From Chloroflexota bacterium (lineage in GTDB: Bacteria; Chloroflexota; Limnocylindria; Limnocylindrales; CSP1-4), in the NCBI GenBank assembly GCA_021786265.1, contig JAJYNP010000144.1:1-64000 (forward strand): DNA of 64,000 nt, in the 5' to 3' direction. The notes under the pieces are model-generated. The model had not been told where the DNA came from. It was given only the letters and a program-made list of their open reading frames with translations, and searched no databases. Every line of letters begins with the position of its first letter. Position 1 is the first letter of the stretch. Both the position numbers and the translations under genes were made by a program. Shown here piece after piece: positions 8,495-18,302 of this stretch.

Positions 8495-11098
8495 ATGCAC
8501 GTTGACTTCACGCTGAACGGGAAGCCGGTGGGGCTTGACGTTCGGCCTGATATGACCATGCTCGAGCTGCTGCGGGAGGCGTGCGGGATCACGTCCGTCA
8601 AGGATGGCTGCGCTCCCGAGGGGTCCTGCGGCGCGTGCACCGTGATGATGGACGACCGGGCAGTGGTGTCCTGCGCCCAGCTCGCCACGCGGGTGGCGGG
8701 GCGGAGCATCCTCACCCAGGAGGGACTCTCCGCGGACGATCGCGAGCGGTGGGCCGACGCGTTCGTCGTCTCGGGCGCGTCACAGTGCGGGTTCTGCTCG
8801 CCCGGCATCGTGATGAAGTCGGAGGCCCTGCTGCGCCGGAACCCCGACCCGTCGCGCGCCGAGGTCGCGCACGCACTCGCCGGCAACCTCTGTCGCTGCA
8901 CCGGCTATGTGAAGATCATCGACGCGGTGCACGTCGCCGCCGCGGCACGTCGCGGCGAGCCGATCCCCGCCATCGACACCAGCGGCCGGGTGGGGTCCCG
9001 CTCGGCGCGCCTGCGCGGCCGGGAGCTGGCGCTCGGCGACAAGTCCTACGTCAACGACCTGGCCGCAACCGGCATGCTCCATGGGGCGGTCCGGTTCTCC
9101 GACCACCCCCGGGCGCGGGTGCTGCGCGTCGACGTGTCGAAGGCGCTGGCCTATCCCGGCGTGGTCACGGTGGCGACCGCGCAAGACGTCCCCGGGGAGC
9201 GCATTCAGGGGCTGATCACCCTGGACTGGCGGCAGTTCGTCGCCGAGGGCGAGACCACCAGCTACGTGGGCGACGTGCTGGCAGTGGTCGCCGCCGAGAC
9301 ACGGTACGCGGCGCGGGAGGCCGCGAGGCTGATCGATGTCGACTACGAGGTGCTCCCGCCGGTCACAGACCCGTTCGCGGCACTGGAAGCCGGCGCTCCC
9401 GTGCTGCAGCCCGGGGGTAACGTGCTGTCGGTGTCGCAGGTACGGCGGGGAGACGTCGACGGCGCACTCGCCTCGGCCGCGCACGTCCTCACCGAGACGT
9501 TCCGCACCCAGTTCATCGAGCACGCGTTCCTGGAGCCGGAGTCCTCGCTGGCGGTGCCCCAGGACGACGGGACCCTGCAGGTGTACTCGCAGGGGCAGGG
9601 CATCTGGGAGGACCGGCGGCAGATCGCCTCGCTCCTCGGGGAGCCCGAGGAGCGGGTCCGCGTGACGCTGGTCGCCAGCGGCGGGGCGTTCGGCGCGAAG
9701 GAGGACCTGAACGTCCAGGGCCACGCGGCGCTGCTCGCCCGGGCCACGGGACGCCCGGTGCGCATCACCCTCAGCCGCGCGGAGAGCCTGCGCTTCCACG
9801 TGAAGCGTCACCCCATCGTGATGGAGTACACGGTCGGGTGTGACGAGGACGGACACCTCGTCGCGGTGCGGGCACGCATGGTGGGCGACACCGGAGCGTA
9901 CGCGAGCGTCGGCGCCAAGGTCCTCGAACGTGCTGCCGGCCACGCCTGCGGCGCGTACAAGGTCCCCAACGTCGACGTCGAGGCGCGCGCCGTCTACACG
10001 AACAACCCGCCGTGCGGGGCGATGCGCGGGTTCGGGGCGAACCAGGCGAACTTCGCCCTGGAGGGGATGCTCGACCGGCTGGCCGAGCGCGTCGGCATCG
10101 ACGGATGGGAGATCCGCTGGCGCAACGCCGTGGACGTCGGCGACCGGTTCGGCACCGGGCAGAAGCTGGGGCCCGGAGTCGGCCTGAAGCAGACGCTGCT
10201 CGCCGTGCGGGACGCGTTCCGGGGCGCCCGGTACGCGGGCATCGCCTGCGCGGCCAAGAACTCGGGGGTTGGCAACGGCATGACGGAGTACGGGCGGGCC
10301 GTCCTGCGGCCCGAGGCCGACGGCACCGTCACCCTGTACCACTCCTGGACCGAGATGGGGCAGGGGGTCGATACCGTGCTGGCGCAGATCGCCTGCGAGG
10401 AACTCGGACTTCCCGCCGACCGCATTCGGGTCCGTGTCGACACCGCACACGAGCTGGACACGGGCCAGACCACGGCCTCGCGTGCCACGATGCTCGGGGG
10501 TCGCGCGGTCATCGACGCGGCAACGAAGCTGCGCACGGCGCTAGGTGGCGGCCCGATCTCGTCGCTTGCCGGCCGCGAGTTCTACGGCGAGTTCAAGGTC
10601 GACTGGACCACCTCGCCGGACGATCCGGGCGTCGCGGAGCCGGTGACGCACTTCGCCTATGCCTGGGCCACGCAGGTGGTGGTGCTGGACGACGAGGGTC
10701 GCCTGGCGAAGGTCATCGCCGCACACGATGTCGGCAGGGCCATCAACCCCACGCTGCTGGAGGGCCAGATCGAGGGTGGCGTGCACATGGGCCTGGGTCA
10801 CGCCCTGACCGAGGAGTTCGCTGTCCAGGACGGCGTCCCCACCACCAACACGCTGAAGTCGCTCGGGATCATCCCCGCGTCCGGCATGCCGCCGGTGGAG
10901 TGCATCTTCATCGAGGTGCCCTCGCCCGAGGGACCCTACGGTGCAAAGGGCGTCGGTGAGGTGGCCCTGGTGCCGACCGCCTCTGCCGTGGCCGGCGCGC
11001 TGTACGCGTTCGATGGGGTGCGCCGGACGCGCCTCCCCATGCGGGACTCGGCCGCCGCGCGGGCGGCCGTGCCGCGGCTGGCACGGCGGGCGGAATGA
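8495..11098 (+). CDS. xdhD: XdhD-like fused 2Fe-2S/molybdopterin hydroxylase
   Basis: This 868-residue protein joins a 2Fe-2S electron-transfer module to a xanthine dehydrogenase-type molybdopterin subunit. Residues 1-160 carry both clusters: [10 protein letters not shown] (from Cys39) and CGFCSPG with CRCTGY. Residues about 170-868 form the molybdenum domain, with GGAFGAKED near 396, [10 protein letters not shown] near 508, [12 protein letters not shown] near 620 and the catalytic-Glu segment [10 protein letters not shown] near 816. This layout is that of E. coli XdhD and of the family often named selenium-dependent molybdenum hydroxylases; nothing here proves selenium use. The start at 8495 follows a G-rich site and begins directly with the ferredoxin fold. 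No FAD domain is present, so it probably shares the FAD subunit at 11333-12205. Confidence 0.88.
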   Translation: MHVDFTLNGKPVGLDVRPDMTMLELLREACGITSVKDGCAPEGSCGACTVMMDDRAVVSCAQLATRVAGRSILTQEGLSADDRERWADAFVVSGASQCGFCSPGIVMKSEALLRRNPDPSRAEVAHALAGNLCRCTGYVKIIDAVHVAAAARRGEPIPAIDTSGRVGSRSARLRGRELALGDKSYVNDLAATGMLHGAVRFSDHPRARVLRVDVSKALAYPGVVTVATAQDVPGERIQGLITLDWRQFVAEGETTSYVGDVLAVVAAETRYAAREAARLIDVDYEVLPPVTDPFAALEAGAPVLQPGGNVLSVSQVRRGDVDGALASAAHVLTETFRTQFIEHAFLEPESSLAVPQDDGTLQVYSQGQGIWEDRRQIASLLGEPEERVRVTLVASGGAFGAKEDLNVQGHAALLARATGRPVRITLSRAESLRFHVKRHPIVMEYTVGCDEDGHLVAVRARMVGDTGAYASVGAKVLERAAGHACGAYKVPNVDVEARAVYTNNPPCGAMRGFGANQANFALEGMLDRLAERVGIDGWEIRWRNAVDVGDRFGTGQKLGPGVGLKQTLLAVRDAFRGARYAGIACAAKNSGVGNGMTEYGRAVLRPEADGTVTLYHSWTEMGQGVDTVLAQIACEELGLPADRIRVRVDTAHELDTGQTTASRATMLGGRAVIDAATKLRTALGGGPISSLAGREFYGEFKVDWTTSPDDPGVAEPVTHFAYAWATQVVVLDDEGRLAKVIAAHDVGRAINPTLLEGQIEGGVHMGLGHALTEEFAVQDGVPTTNTLKSLGIIPASGMPPVECIFIEVPSPEGPYGAKGVGEVALVPTASAVAGALYAFDGVRRTRLPMRDSAAARAAVPRLARRAE

Positions 11099-11156
11099 AG
11101 CGGATGGTGTCCGTGCGTCAGGCGATGCCCTGAGCGTGAAGGCGAGGGGAACGTCG

Positions 11157-11330
11157 GTGGCGGTGTGTTCGCTCGACCAGGACCGCTCGAGGGCGCTGGA
11201 CCGGGCGCGGGCGCTGCTCACCCAGTATCCCGACCAGCAGCCCCACATCATGCAGGCGTCGGGGGTGGGCCAGGACCCGCTCGGGGACGTGCCCGCGACG
11301 ATCGAGGCGTTCGCGGGAGGGAGGTTCTGA
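11157..11330 (+). CDS. Small conserved-looking open frame in the xdh operon
   Basis: A 57-residue frame starts with GTG at 11157, behind GAGGGGA at suitable spacing, and ends two bases before the FAD-subunit ATG. It reads [20 protein letters not shown], then a segment rich in Gln, Asp and Gly, ending [10 protein letters not shown] do not recognise it. The good ribosome site and tight packing favour a real gene. The lack of a known family and its ending like a protein C-terminus leave open that it is the remains of a longer gene. Confidence 0.4.
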   Translation: MAVCSLDQDRSRALDRARALLTQYPDQQPHIMQASGVGQDPLGDVPATIEAFAGGRF

Positions 11331-11332
11331 GC

Positions 11333-12205
11333 ATGGAGGTCTTCCGGCCGGCGTCGCTTGCCGAGGCACTTGAGGTTCGGGCCGCGCATCCCGAGGCGCT
11401 CCCGATCGCCGGCGGCACCGACGTGATGGTGGAACTCAACTTCGGCCGGCGCCGTCCGGAGGCCATCCTGGACGTCTCGCGCCTGGCCGAGCTGCAGGCG
11501 ATCCGCAGGGACGGGACCACGGTGTTCCTCGGGGCCGGCGTTCCCTACGCCCGGATCATGCGCGAGCTGCCCGACCAGGTGGCGCTCGTGCAGGCCGCCC
11601 GCACGGTGGGATCGCCGCAGATCCGCAACCGGGGCACGGTGGGGGGAAACCTTGGCACGGCCTCGCCGGCCGGTGACGCGCTCCCGGTGCTCGCCGTCTA
11701 CGACGCCGAGGTGGTGCTTGCCTCGTCCGCCGGATCCCGCCGGCTCTCCTGGCGCGACTTCCTGGTCGGGCCGAAGCGCAACGCGCTCGCCTCCGACGAA
11801 CTGATCGTGGGGGTCGAGTGGAACGTTCCGCGTGGTCCCGGGTCGTTCTCCAAGATCGGTACCCGCAGCGCGATGGTGATCTCGATCGCCGGGATCTGCC
11901 TCCAGGTCGACGAGCGGCCGCGCAGTCTGCGGGTGGCCCTCGGGTCCGTCGGCCCGACGATCCTTCGGGCCCCTGAGGCCGAGGCGTTCGGGGCCGGCGT
12001 GCTCGAGGAAACCGGCGCCTGGGCCAACCCGAGGGCAACCGTTCCGGAGAACGCGGTCGCGCGCTTCGGTGAGCTGACGGCCGCCGCCGCGCGCCCCATC
12101 GACGATGTCCGGGGGACGGCCGCATACCGGCGCCACGCCTGCGCCGTGCTCGCACGGCGGGCGCTGACGTGGGCGCTGGCGGATCGTCGCGCCGTGGCGG
12201 GCTGA
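11333..12205 (+). CDS. Xanthine dehydrogenase FAD-binding subunit
   Basis: This 290-residue medium subunit of a molybdenum hydroxylase passes electrons from the 2Fe-2S clusters to its FAD and on to an acceptor. It begins EVFRPASLAEALEV. The two FAD-contacting motifs are LPIAGGTDVMVELN (about residues 23-36) and TVGSPQIRNRGTVGGNLGTASPAGD (about 87-111). The C-terminal third is the CO-dehydrogenase-flavoprotein type domain. A purine-rich GGGAGGGAGG precedes the start. As the only FAD subunit in the cluster it may serve both the XdhD-like fusion upstream and the separate 2Fe-2S and molybdopterin subunits downstream. Confidence 0.9.
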   Translation: MEVFRPASLAEALEVRAAHPEALPIAGGTDVMVELNFGRRRPEAILDVSRLAELQAIRRDGTTVFLGAGVPYARIMRELPDQVALVQAARTVGSPQIRNRGTVGGNLGTASPAGDALPVLAVYDAEVVLASSAGSRRLSWRDFLVGPKRNALASDELIVGVEWNVPRGPGSFSKIGTRSAMVISIAGICLQVDERPRSLRVALGSVGPTILRAPEAEAFGAGVLEETGAWANPRATVPENAVARFGELTAAAARPIDDVRGTAAYRRHACAVLARRALTWALADRRAVAG

Positions 12206-12245
12206 GGCGTCGCGGGCCGAGGCGCAGGGAGGAAGGGGCAACGAT

Positions 12246-12719
12246 ATGCTGGTGCGGCTGAACCTGAACGGCGAGTGGCGCGAGGCCGACGTGTGGCCTG
12301 GTACCAGCCTGCTGTCGATGCTCCGCAACGACCTGGGCCTGTGGGGATCGAAGAACGCCTGCGAGCAGGGGGAGTGCGGCTCCTGCTCCGTGTGGCTCGA
12401 CGGCGAGGTGGTCTGCTCCTGCCTGGTCCTCGCGGCGCAGGCCGAGGGCCGGCGCGTGGAGACCGTGGAGTCGCTGGCCGGCGAAGGCCTGCTGCATCCG
12501 GTGCAGCAGGCCTTCCTGGACGCCGGTGCGGTGCAGTGCGGGTTCTGCACGCCCGGCCTGGTGGTGACGGCGAGCGACCTGCTGCGCCGGGATCCCGAAC
12601 CGCCCGACGAGGTCATCCGGGAGGCCTTGTCGGGGAACCTGTGCCGGTGCACCGGCTACCAGAAGATCCTCGACGCGGTGCGCCTGGCGGCCGGCCGGAT
12701 GCGGGACGGGGCCGCATGA
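12246..12719 (+). CDS. Xanthine dehydrogenase 2Fe-2S subunit
   Basis: This 157-residue small subunit carries two 2Fe-2S clusters for a xanthine dehydrogenase-type enzyme. The plant-ferredoxin-like cluster is held by CEQGECGSCSVWLDGEVVCSC (from about residue 39), and the second by QCGFCTPG with CRCTGYQKIL. Length and cysteine spacing are normal. Its stop overlaps the start of the 8-oxoguanine deaminase gene by ATGA (12716-12719). Together with the FAD subunit before it and the molybdopterin subunit at 14086 it forms a three-subunit enzyme, with the deaminase gene placed inside the subunit set. Confidence 0.92.
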   Translation: MLVRLNLNGEWREADVWPGTSLLSMLRNDLGLWGSKNACEQGECGSCSVWLDGEVVCSCLVLAAQAEGRRVETVESLAGEGLLHPVQQAFLDAGAVQCGFCTPGLVVTASDLLRRDPEPPDEVIREALSGNLCRCTGYQKILDAVRLAAGRMRDGAA

Positions 12720-14089
12720 GCAGGCTCCTCGTCTCCGGCTGCGAAGCCGTCGTCACCATGGACGACGCCGGCACCGAGCTGCCCGGGGGGTCGATCCTGC
12801 TCGAGGACGGCGTGATCCGCTGGGTCGGTGCGGGCCTCCCGCCGGCAGAAGCCCGCGCGGGCGCCGACACGCTCGACGGCCGGGGATGCGTGGCGATCCC
12901 CGGCCTGGTGAACACCCATCACCACCTGTACCAGACGCTCACCAGGGCGCGCGCCCAGCAGCATGGCCTGTTCGGCTGGCTCACCGAGCTCTATCCGGTG
13001 TGGGCCGGGGTCGACGCCGAGTGGGTACGGGCAGGGGCCGCGGCCGGGCTCGCCGAGCTCGCGCTCTCGGGCTGCTCGACGTCCACCGACCACCATTACG
13101 TCTTCCCGGCCGGCACCGGCGACCTCCTCGGTGCCGAGATCGAGGCCGCCGCCTCGCTGGGCCTGCGGTTCCATCCGTGCCGCGGTTCGATGGACCTGGG
13201 GGCGTCGGAGGGCGGTCTCCCCCCGGACGGGGTGGTGCAGGACATCGACGCCGTCCTCGACGAGACCGCGCGAACGGTGGAGCGGTTCCACGACCCGTCG
13301 CCGGGCGCCATGCTTCGCGTCGCGATCGCGCCGTGCTCGCCCTTCTCGGCCAGCGAACGGCTGATGCAGGAGTCGGCCATGCTGGCCCGCCGGCTCGGGG
13401 TGCGGCTCCACACCCACATCGCGGAGACGGCGGACGAAGAGGCGTTCTGCCGGGAGCGCTTCCGGTGCCGCCCGATCGAGCTGCTCGAGCGACTCGGCTT
13501 CCTCGGGGGCGACGTGTGGCTCGCCCACGCCGTGCACCTCTCGGGGGAAGACATCGTCACGCTGGCCGCGACCGGCACCGCCATCGCGCACTGCCCCACC
13601 TCCAACCTGCGGCTCGGTTCCGGCGTGGCGCCCGTTCGCGATCTCCTGGACGCCGGCGTGGTGGTGGGGCTCGGGGTCGACGGGTCCGCATCGAACGACG
13701 GCGGCCACCTGCTCGGCGAGGTTCGCCAGGCCCTGCTGGTGGCACGCGGCCGTGGCGGCCCCGCGGCGATGAGCGCGCGCGAGGCGCTGCGGCTCGGCAC
13801 CCGTGGTGGCGCGGCCTGCCTCGGTCGTGACGAGCTGGGCTCGCTGGAACCTGGCAAGCGGGCCGACGTGGCGCTGTTCGACGTGACCGGTCTGGCAGGC
13901 GCCGGGGCGGAGGCCGATCCCGTGGCCGGCCTGGTCCTGGCCTGGCCGCAGCGGGTCCGGCATCTCCTGGTGGAAGGCAGGTTCGTGGTGCGGGACGGGA
14001 CCCTCGTGACCGCCGACGAGGCGGCGCTGGCGGCGGACGCCCACCGGGTGGCCCGTCGCATCGACGGGCGGGTCGAAGGAGGCCGATGA
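12716..14089 (+). CDS. 8-oxoguanine deaminase / SsnA-like amidohydrolase
   Basis: This 457-residue metal-dependent amidohydrolase probably converts 8-oxoguanine to urate and ammonia. The metal ligands are visible: NTHHHLYQTLTRA (about residue 66), HTHIAET (about 229), AHAVHL (about 265) and GVDGSASND (about 319). The run after HHLYQ, ending in LFGWLTELYPVW, is characteristic of the 8-oxoguanine deaminase branch. The start at 12716 gives the short beta-strand start MSRLLVSGCEAV and couples to the previous stop. SsnA in the E. coli purine cluster is a related amidohydrolase, so a closely similar purine or hydantoin substrate cannot be excluded. The placement between xdh subunits supports a role in feeding urate or xanthine. 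Confidence 0.85.
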   Translation: MSRLLVSGCEAVVTMDDAGTELPGGSILLEDGVIRWVGAGLPPAEARAGADTLDGRGCVAIPGLVNTHHHLYQTLTRARAQQHGLFGWLTELYPVWAGVDAEWVRAGAAAGLAELALSGCSTSTDHHYVFPAGTGDLLGAEIEAAASLGLRFHPCRGSMDLGASEGGLPPDGVVQDIDAVLDETARTVERFHDPSPGAMLRVAIAPCSPFSASERLMQESAMLARRLGVRLHTHIAETADEEAFCRERFRCRPIELLERLGFLGGDVWLAHAVHLSGEDIVTLAATGTAIAHCPTSNLRLGSGVAPVRDLLDAGVVVGLGVDGSASNDGGHLLGEVRQALLVARGRGGPAAMSAREALRLGTRGGAACLGRDELGSLEPGKRADVALFDVTGLAGAGAEADPVAGLVLAWPQRVRHLLVEGRFVVRDGTLVTADEAALAADAHRVARRIDGRVEGGR

Positions 14090-16479
14090 CGATGCAGGCC
14101 GCAACCCGCGGAGCGGACCTGGCCCGGCGGGCCAGGAGTCGTGTCGGCACATCGGCGCCTCGTATCGACGGTGTTCCCAAGGTGCTGGGATCCTTCGTCT
14201 ACGGCAGCGACCTGTGGATGGAGGGGATGCTCTTCGGGGCCACCGTCCGGAGCCCCCACCCCAGCGCGCGGATCCGTTCGATCGACACGTCGGCGGCCCT
14301 GGCGATGCCGGGCGTGCGCAGCGTGCTGACCGCGGGGGACCTCCCGGCAAAGCGCACCTACGGGCTGGAGTACGCCGACCAGCCGGTCCTGGCGTGGGAC
14401 GTCGTCCGGTATGCCGGCGAGCCGGTGGCCGTGGTGGCGGCCGACCATCCTGAGCATGCCCGGCTCGCGGCCGCGGCGGTCCGGGTGGCCTACGAGCCGC
14501 TGCCCGCGGTCACCGACATGGAGGCGGCGCTGCAGCCGGACGCCCCGAAGGTGAGCGATCTGGGCAACGTCCTGCGGCACGTCCACATCGTGCATGGCGA
14601 CCCGGACGCCCGGGCCGACGTCTGGGTCGAGGGTTACTACGAGGTGGGCATGCAGGACCAGGCGCCGCTGGGGCCGGAGGCCGGGCTCGCGATCCCGGCC
14701 GGCGACGGCGGCATCGACCTGTACGTCTCCACCCAGTGGCTCCACGTCGATCGCGCCCAGGTCGCTCCGTGTCTCGGCCTCCCGGAGGAGAAGGTCCGCC
14801 TCTACTGCGCCGGCGTGGGCGGAGCGTTCGGGTCCCGCGAGGACGTGCACATGCAGATCCACGCGAGCCTGCTGGCGCTCGCCACGGGCCGCCCGGTGAA
14901 GATGTCCTACGGCCGCGAGGAGTCCTTCTACGGCCACGTGCACCGCCACCCCGCGCGGATCTGGGCCCGCACGGGCGCCCGCCGCGACGGCACACTGGTG
15001 AGCGCCCATGTGCGTCTGGTCATCGACGCCGGCGCCTACACGTCGTCGTCCCCGGCCGTGATCCTCAACGCATCCACCTTCGCCGCCGGCCCGTACGAGG
15101 TGCCCAACGCGCTGATCGACGGGACGGCCGTGTACACCAACAACCCGCCGGCCGGCGCCATGCGAGGGTTCGGGGCGGTCCAGGTGTGCTTCGCCCACGA
15201 GGGCCAGATGGACAGGCTGGCGGCCGCCCTGGGCATGGACCCCGTGGAGCTGCGCGCGAAGAACGCGCTGCACACCGGGTCGGTGCTCCCCACCGGGCAG
15301 GTCATCCACGGTTCGGCGCCTGCCCTCCAGGTGATCGAGCGGTGCGCGGCGCTCCCCATGCCACCGGACGTGCCGCCGGACGACCGGGACCCGGTGACGT
15401 TGCCCGGAGGTGCCGGGAACGTCGGCCGTGGTGAGCACGTGCGGCGCGGCGTGGGGTTCGCGCTCGGCTACAAGAACATCGCCTACAGCGACGGGTTCGA
15501 CGACTCGTGCGAGGCGGAGGTGCGCCTCGAGCGCGGGGCCCGGGGACCGCTGGCCACGATCCACACTGCCGCCGTCGAGGTCGGGCAGGGGCTGCACACG
15601 GTCCTGGCGCAGATCGTCCGCACCGAGCTCGGGGTGGACGACGTGGTCGCCCGGCAGCCCGACACCCAGATCGGGTCGGCCGGCTCCACCTCGGCGTCGC
15701 GCCAGACCGTCATGGCCGGCGGCGCGGTGGCCGCCGCGTGCGCCACGCTCCGCGGGCGTCTCTTCGACCGCGTGGCGGCCCGCGCGGCCGGGAAGGGCTC
15801 GCTTCCCGAGGTACCGCTCCGGCTGGCGGAGGGTCGCGTGTTTGCCGGCGAGGCTCCGCTCGGCGAGATCGCCGAGTTCCTGGATCCGCCGCTGGAGGCG
15901 AGGGAAGTCTTCCGGCACCGGCAGACGACCCCGCTCGACGAGCGCGGCCAGGGAGACCCGCATGTCATGTTCGCCTTCGGTGCCCAGCGGGCGGTGGTGG
16001 AGGTGGACGACGAGCTCGGCCTGGCACGGGTGGTGCAGCTGGCCGCGGTGCAGGACGTGGGACGCGCGATGAACCCGCGCGGCGTCGAGGGGCAGATCGA
16101 GGGCGGCTCCGCGCAGGGCCTGGGGCTGGCGCTGTTCGAGGAGGTGCGCCTCCGCGAGGGGCGGATCGAGAACGCCTCCTTTACCGACTACCTGCTGCCC
16201 ACCTTCCTCGACATGCCACCGGTGGTGTCCGACGTGGTGGAGGAGCCCGAGCCGGGCGTGCCGTTCGGAGCGAAGGGCGTCGGCGAAGGCGCCACCATCG
16301 TCGCTACCGCCGCCATCGTGGCCGCGCTGCGCGATGCGACCGGCAGGGAGCTGAACCGGGTCCCGGTGTCCCCGGACGACCTCTGCGGGCTCGTGCCGCC
16401 GCGCGACACCGCCGGTCCGCCCCCGGTGCCCGACGTGCCCGGCCCGCGTCCTGTGTTCGAATACCTCCAGAAGACGTGA
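14086..16479 (+). CDS. Xanthine dehydrogenase molybdopterin-binding subunit
   Basis: This 797-residue catalytic subunit hydroxylates hypoxanthine or xanthine at its molybdenum centre. Residues about 20-130 form the a/b hammerhead domain beginning RIDGVPKVLGSFVYGSDL. The molybdopterin domain follows, with GGAFGSREDVHMQIHA near 245, [10 protein letters not shown] near 357, VEVGQGLHTVLAQI near 498 and the catalytic-Glu loop GAKGVGEGATI near 728. The ATG overlaps the preceding stop (ATGA at 14086-14089), and the gene ends in a GTGA overlap with adenine deaminase. It lacks iron-sulfur and FAD domains, so it needs the subunits at 11333 and 12246. A PucD/XdhA-like identity is most likely; the exact purine is not fixed. 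Confidence 0.9.
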   Translation: MTMQAATRGADLARRARSRVGTSAPRIDGVPKVLGSFVYGSDLWMEGMLFGATVRSPHPSARIRSIDTSAALAMPGVRSVLTAGDLPAKRTYGLEYADQPVLAWDVVRYAGEPVAVVAADHPEHARLAAAAVRVAYEPLPAVTDMEAALQPDAPKVSDLGNVLRHVHIVHGDPDARADVWVEGYYEVGMQDQAPLGPEAGLAIPAGDGGIDLYVSTQWLHVDRAQVAPCLGLPEEKVRLYCAGVGGAFGSREDVHMQIHASLLALATGRPVKMSYGREESFYGHVHRHPARIWARTGARRDGTLVSAHVRLVIDAGAYTSSSPAVILNASTFAAGPYEVPNALIDGTAVYTNNPPAGAMRGFGAVQVCFAHEGQMDRLAAALGMDPVELRAKNALHTGSVLPTGQVIHGSAPALQVIERCAALPMPPDVPPDDRDPVTLPGGAGNVGRGEHVRRGVGFALGYKNIAYSDGFDDSCEAEVRLERGARGPLATIHTAAVEVGQGLHTVLAQIVRTELGVDDVVARQPDTQIGSAGSTSASRQTVMAGGAVAAACATLRGRLFDRVAARAAGKGSLPEVPLRLAEGRVFAGEAPLGEIAEFLDPPLEAREVFRHRQTTPLDERGQGDPHVMFAFGAQRAVVEVDDELGLARVVQLAAVQDVGRAMNPRGVEGQIEGGSAQGLGLALFEEVRLREGRIENASFTDYLLPTFLDMPPVVSDVVEEPEPGVPFGAKGVGEGATIVATAAIVAALRDATGRELNRVPVSPDDLCGLVPPRDTAGPPPVPDVPGPRPVFEYLQKT

Positions 16480-18206
16480 CGGCCGAGCTCGCCCGTCGCA
16501 TCGCGGTGGCTCGCGGGGACGAGCCGGCCGACCTCGTGCTGAAGGGCGGCCACGTCTTCTCGGTCTTCACGGGCGAACTGCTGGAGGCGGACCTCGCGAT
16601 CGCCGGCGACCACGTGGCGGGGCTCGGCCGCTACGCGGGGCGCCAGGAGGTGGATGTCTCCGGGCTCATCCTGCTGCCGGGGTTCATCGACGCGCACATG
16701 CACCTCGAGTCGACCAAGCTCATGGTCGACGAGTTCGCCCGCGCCGTGCTGCCGTGGGGCACCACGACGGTAGTGCTCGACCCCCACGAGATCGCGAACG
16801 TCTTCGGGCTGGACGGGGTGCGGGCGCTGCTGGCCTCCGCCGACGCGATGCCGCTCGACTACTACGTGATGGCTTCGTCGTGCGTGCCGGCGAGTCCGTT
16901 CGAGTCGAGCGCCTCCACGGTCACCGCCGCGGACATCGCGCGCTTCCTGGCCGACGAGCCGCGGGCCCTGGGCCTCGCCGAGCTGATGGATTACCCCGGG
17001 GTGGTGCGCGGCGATCCCGCGGTGCTCGACAAGATCGAGGAGACCCGTGCGGCCGGCGGCCACGTCGACGGCCACGCGCCGCGCCTGTCCGGCCTCCAGC
17101 TCAACGCGTACCTCGCCGCGGGCGTGGGGAGCGACCACGAATGCACCACCTGCGAGGAGGCGCTGGAGAAGCGCCGCCTGGGGATGCAGATCATGATCCG
17201 CGAGGGCTCGGCCACCCGGGACGTCGCGGCGCTGATCCCGCTCGTGATCGAGTACGGGCCGGCGAACTGCATGCTGTGCACCGACGACCGCGAACCTCAC
17301 CATCTGCTCCAGGCCGGCCACATGAACGACGCGGTTCGCAAGTCCGTGGCCCTGGGCTGTCCGCCCGCCGACGCGGTGATCATGGCGACCCTGAACGCGG
17401 CCCGCTGGCACCGGCTGTGGGAGCACGGAGCCCTCGCCCCCGGCTACCTCGCCGACATCGTGGCCGTGGAGGACCTGGAGCGCTTCCGTCCGGTCAGGGT
17501 CTGGAAGCGCGGCCGGCTCGTTGCCGCGGACGGCGTGGCGCTGCCCGTACCGAAGGCCTCGGTGCCGGACTGGATGCGCGGGAGCGTGCACATCCCGGTG
17601 CTGGGGCCGGAGCACTTCCGCGTCGAGGCGCGAGGACCCGTGCGCGTGATCGGCGTGGAGCCGGGCACCGTGGTCACGCGGAGCATGGTCTTCGAGTCGC
17701 CGCGGACCGGGCCCGTGGCGGCCGCCGATCCCGCTCGAGATCTCGCCAAGGTCGCGGTCATCGAACGGCATCGGGGAACCGGGCGCACGGGCGTCGGATT
17801 CGTCACGGGTTTCGGGCTCCAGTGCGGGGCCCTGGCCTCCACCAACGCACACGACGCCCATAACCTGATCGTCGTGGGGGTGGACGACGCGGACATGGCC
17901 GTGGCCGCGAACCGGCTGGCGGAGATCGGCGGGGGCCAGGTGGCGGTCGTCGGTGGCCGCGTGATCGCCGAGATCCCGTGTCCCATCGGCGGGCTCCTGG
18001 CCGACCTGCCGGCCGAGCAGGTCGCGGCCGCCGTCGAGGCACTCGAGGAGGCGGCCCGCGGCGAACTGGGCGCGACGCTGCCGGCGCCCGTGATGGCGAT
18101 GTCCTTCCTCGCCCTCTCGGTGATCCCCGAACTGAGGATCACCGACCTGGGTCTCATCGACACGGTCGCCTTCGAGGTGGTGCCCCTCGAGGTGCAGCCG
18201 GCCTGA
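16476..18206 (+). CDS. adeC: Adenine deaminase
   Basis: The enzyme deaminates adenine to hypoxanthine, which the neighbouring xanthine dehydrogenase can oxidise. The 576-residue product matches the AdeC/AdeD family in length. Visible motifs are DAHMHLESTKL (about residue 71), the unusual DPHEIANVFG (about 105), the long HVDGHAP plus SDHECTTCEEA segment (about 193-230) and CTDDREPH (about 268), followed by the family's own C-terminal domain with GVGFVTGFGLQ. It starts with GTG at 16476, overlapping the preceding stop. It is the last gene of the catabolic operon; the right importer operon converges on it from the other side across a 96-base gap. Confidence 0.93.
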   Translation: MTAELARRIAVARGDEPADLVLKGGHVFSVFTGELLEADLAIAGDHVAGLGRYAGRQEVDVSGLILLPGFIDAHMHLESTKLMVDEFARAVLPWGTTTVVLDPHEIANVFGLDGVRALLASADAMPLDYYVMASSCVPASPFESSASTVTAADIARFLADEPRALGLAELMDYPGVVRGDPAVLDKIEETRAAGGHVDGHAPRLSGLQLNAYLAAGVGSDHECTTCEEALEKRRLGMQIMIREGSATRDVAALIPLVIEYGPANCMLCTDDREPHHLLQAGHMNDAVRKSVALGCPPADAVIMATLNAARWHRLWEHGALAPGYLADIVAVEDLERFRPVRVWKRGRLVAADGVALPVPKASVPDWMRGSVHIPVLGPEHFRVEARGPVRVIGVEPGTVVTRSMVFESPRTGPVAAADPARDLAKVAVIERHRGTGRTGVGFVTGFGLQCGALASTNAHDAHNLIVVGVDDADMAVAANRLAEIGGGQVAVVGGRVIAEIPCPIGGLLADLPAEQVAAAVEALEEAARGELGATLPAPVMAMSFLALSVIPELRITDLGLIDTVAFEVVPLEVQPA

Positions 18207-18302
18207 GCGTCAGCCCTCGGGCCGGGCCGCGCGCTGCAGGGCTCGGCGTTGGGCAGCGGGTCATGCCACCTGCCCGGTCGGTTCCGGCGGGACGCGCCGC
18301 GC

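Noticed and set aside
8495..11098. Selenocysteine or a selenium-specific feature in the XdhD-like protein
   Set aside because: The family name includes selenium-dependent, but no in-frame TGA or other direct sign is present.
13096..15963. A 955-residue minus-strand frame opposite the xanthine dehydrogenase genes
   Set aside because: Composition is typical of an antisense shadow; the plus strand carries complete motifs of the deaminase and the molybdopterin subunit.
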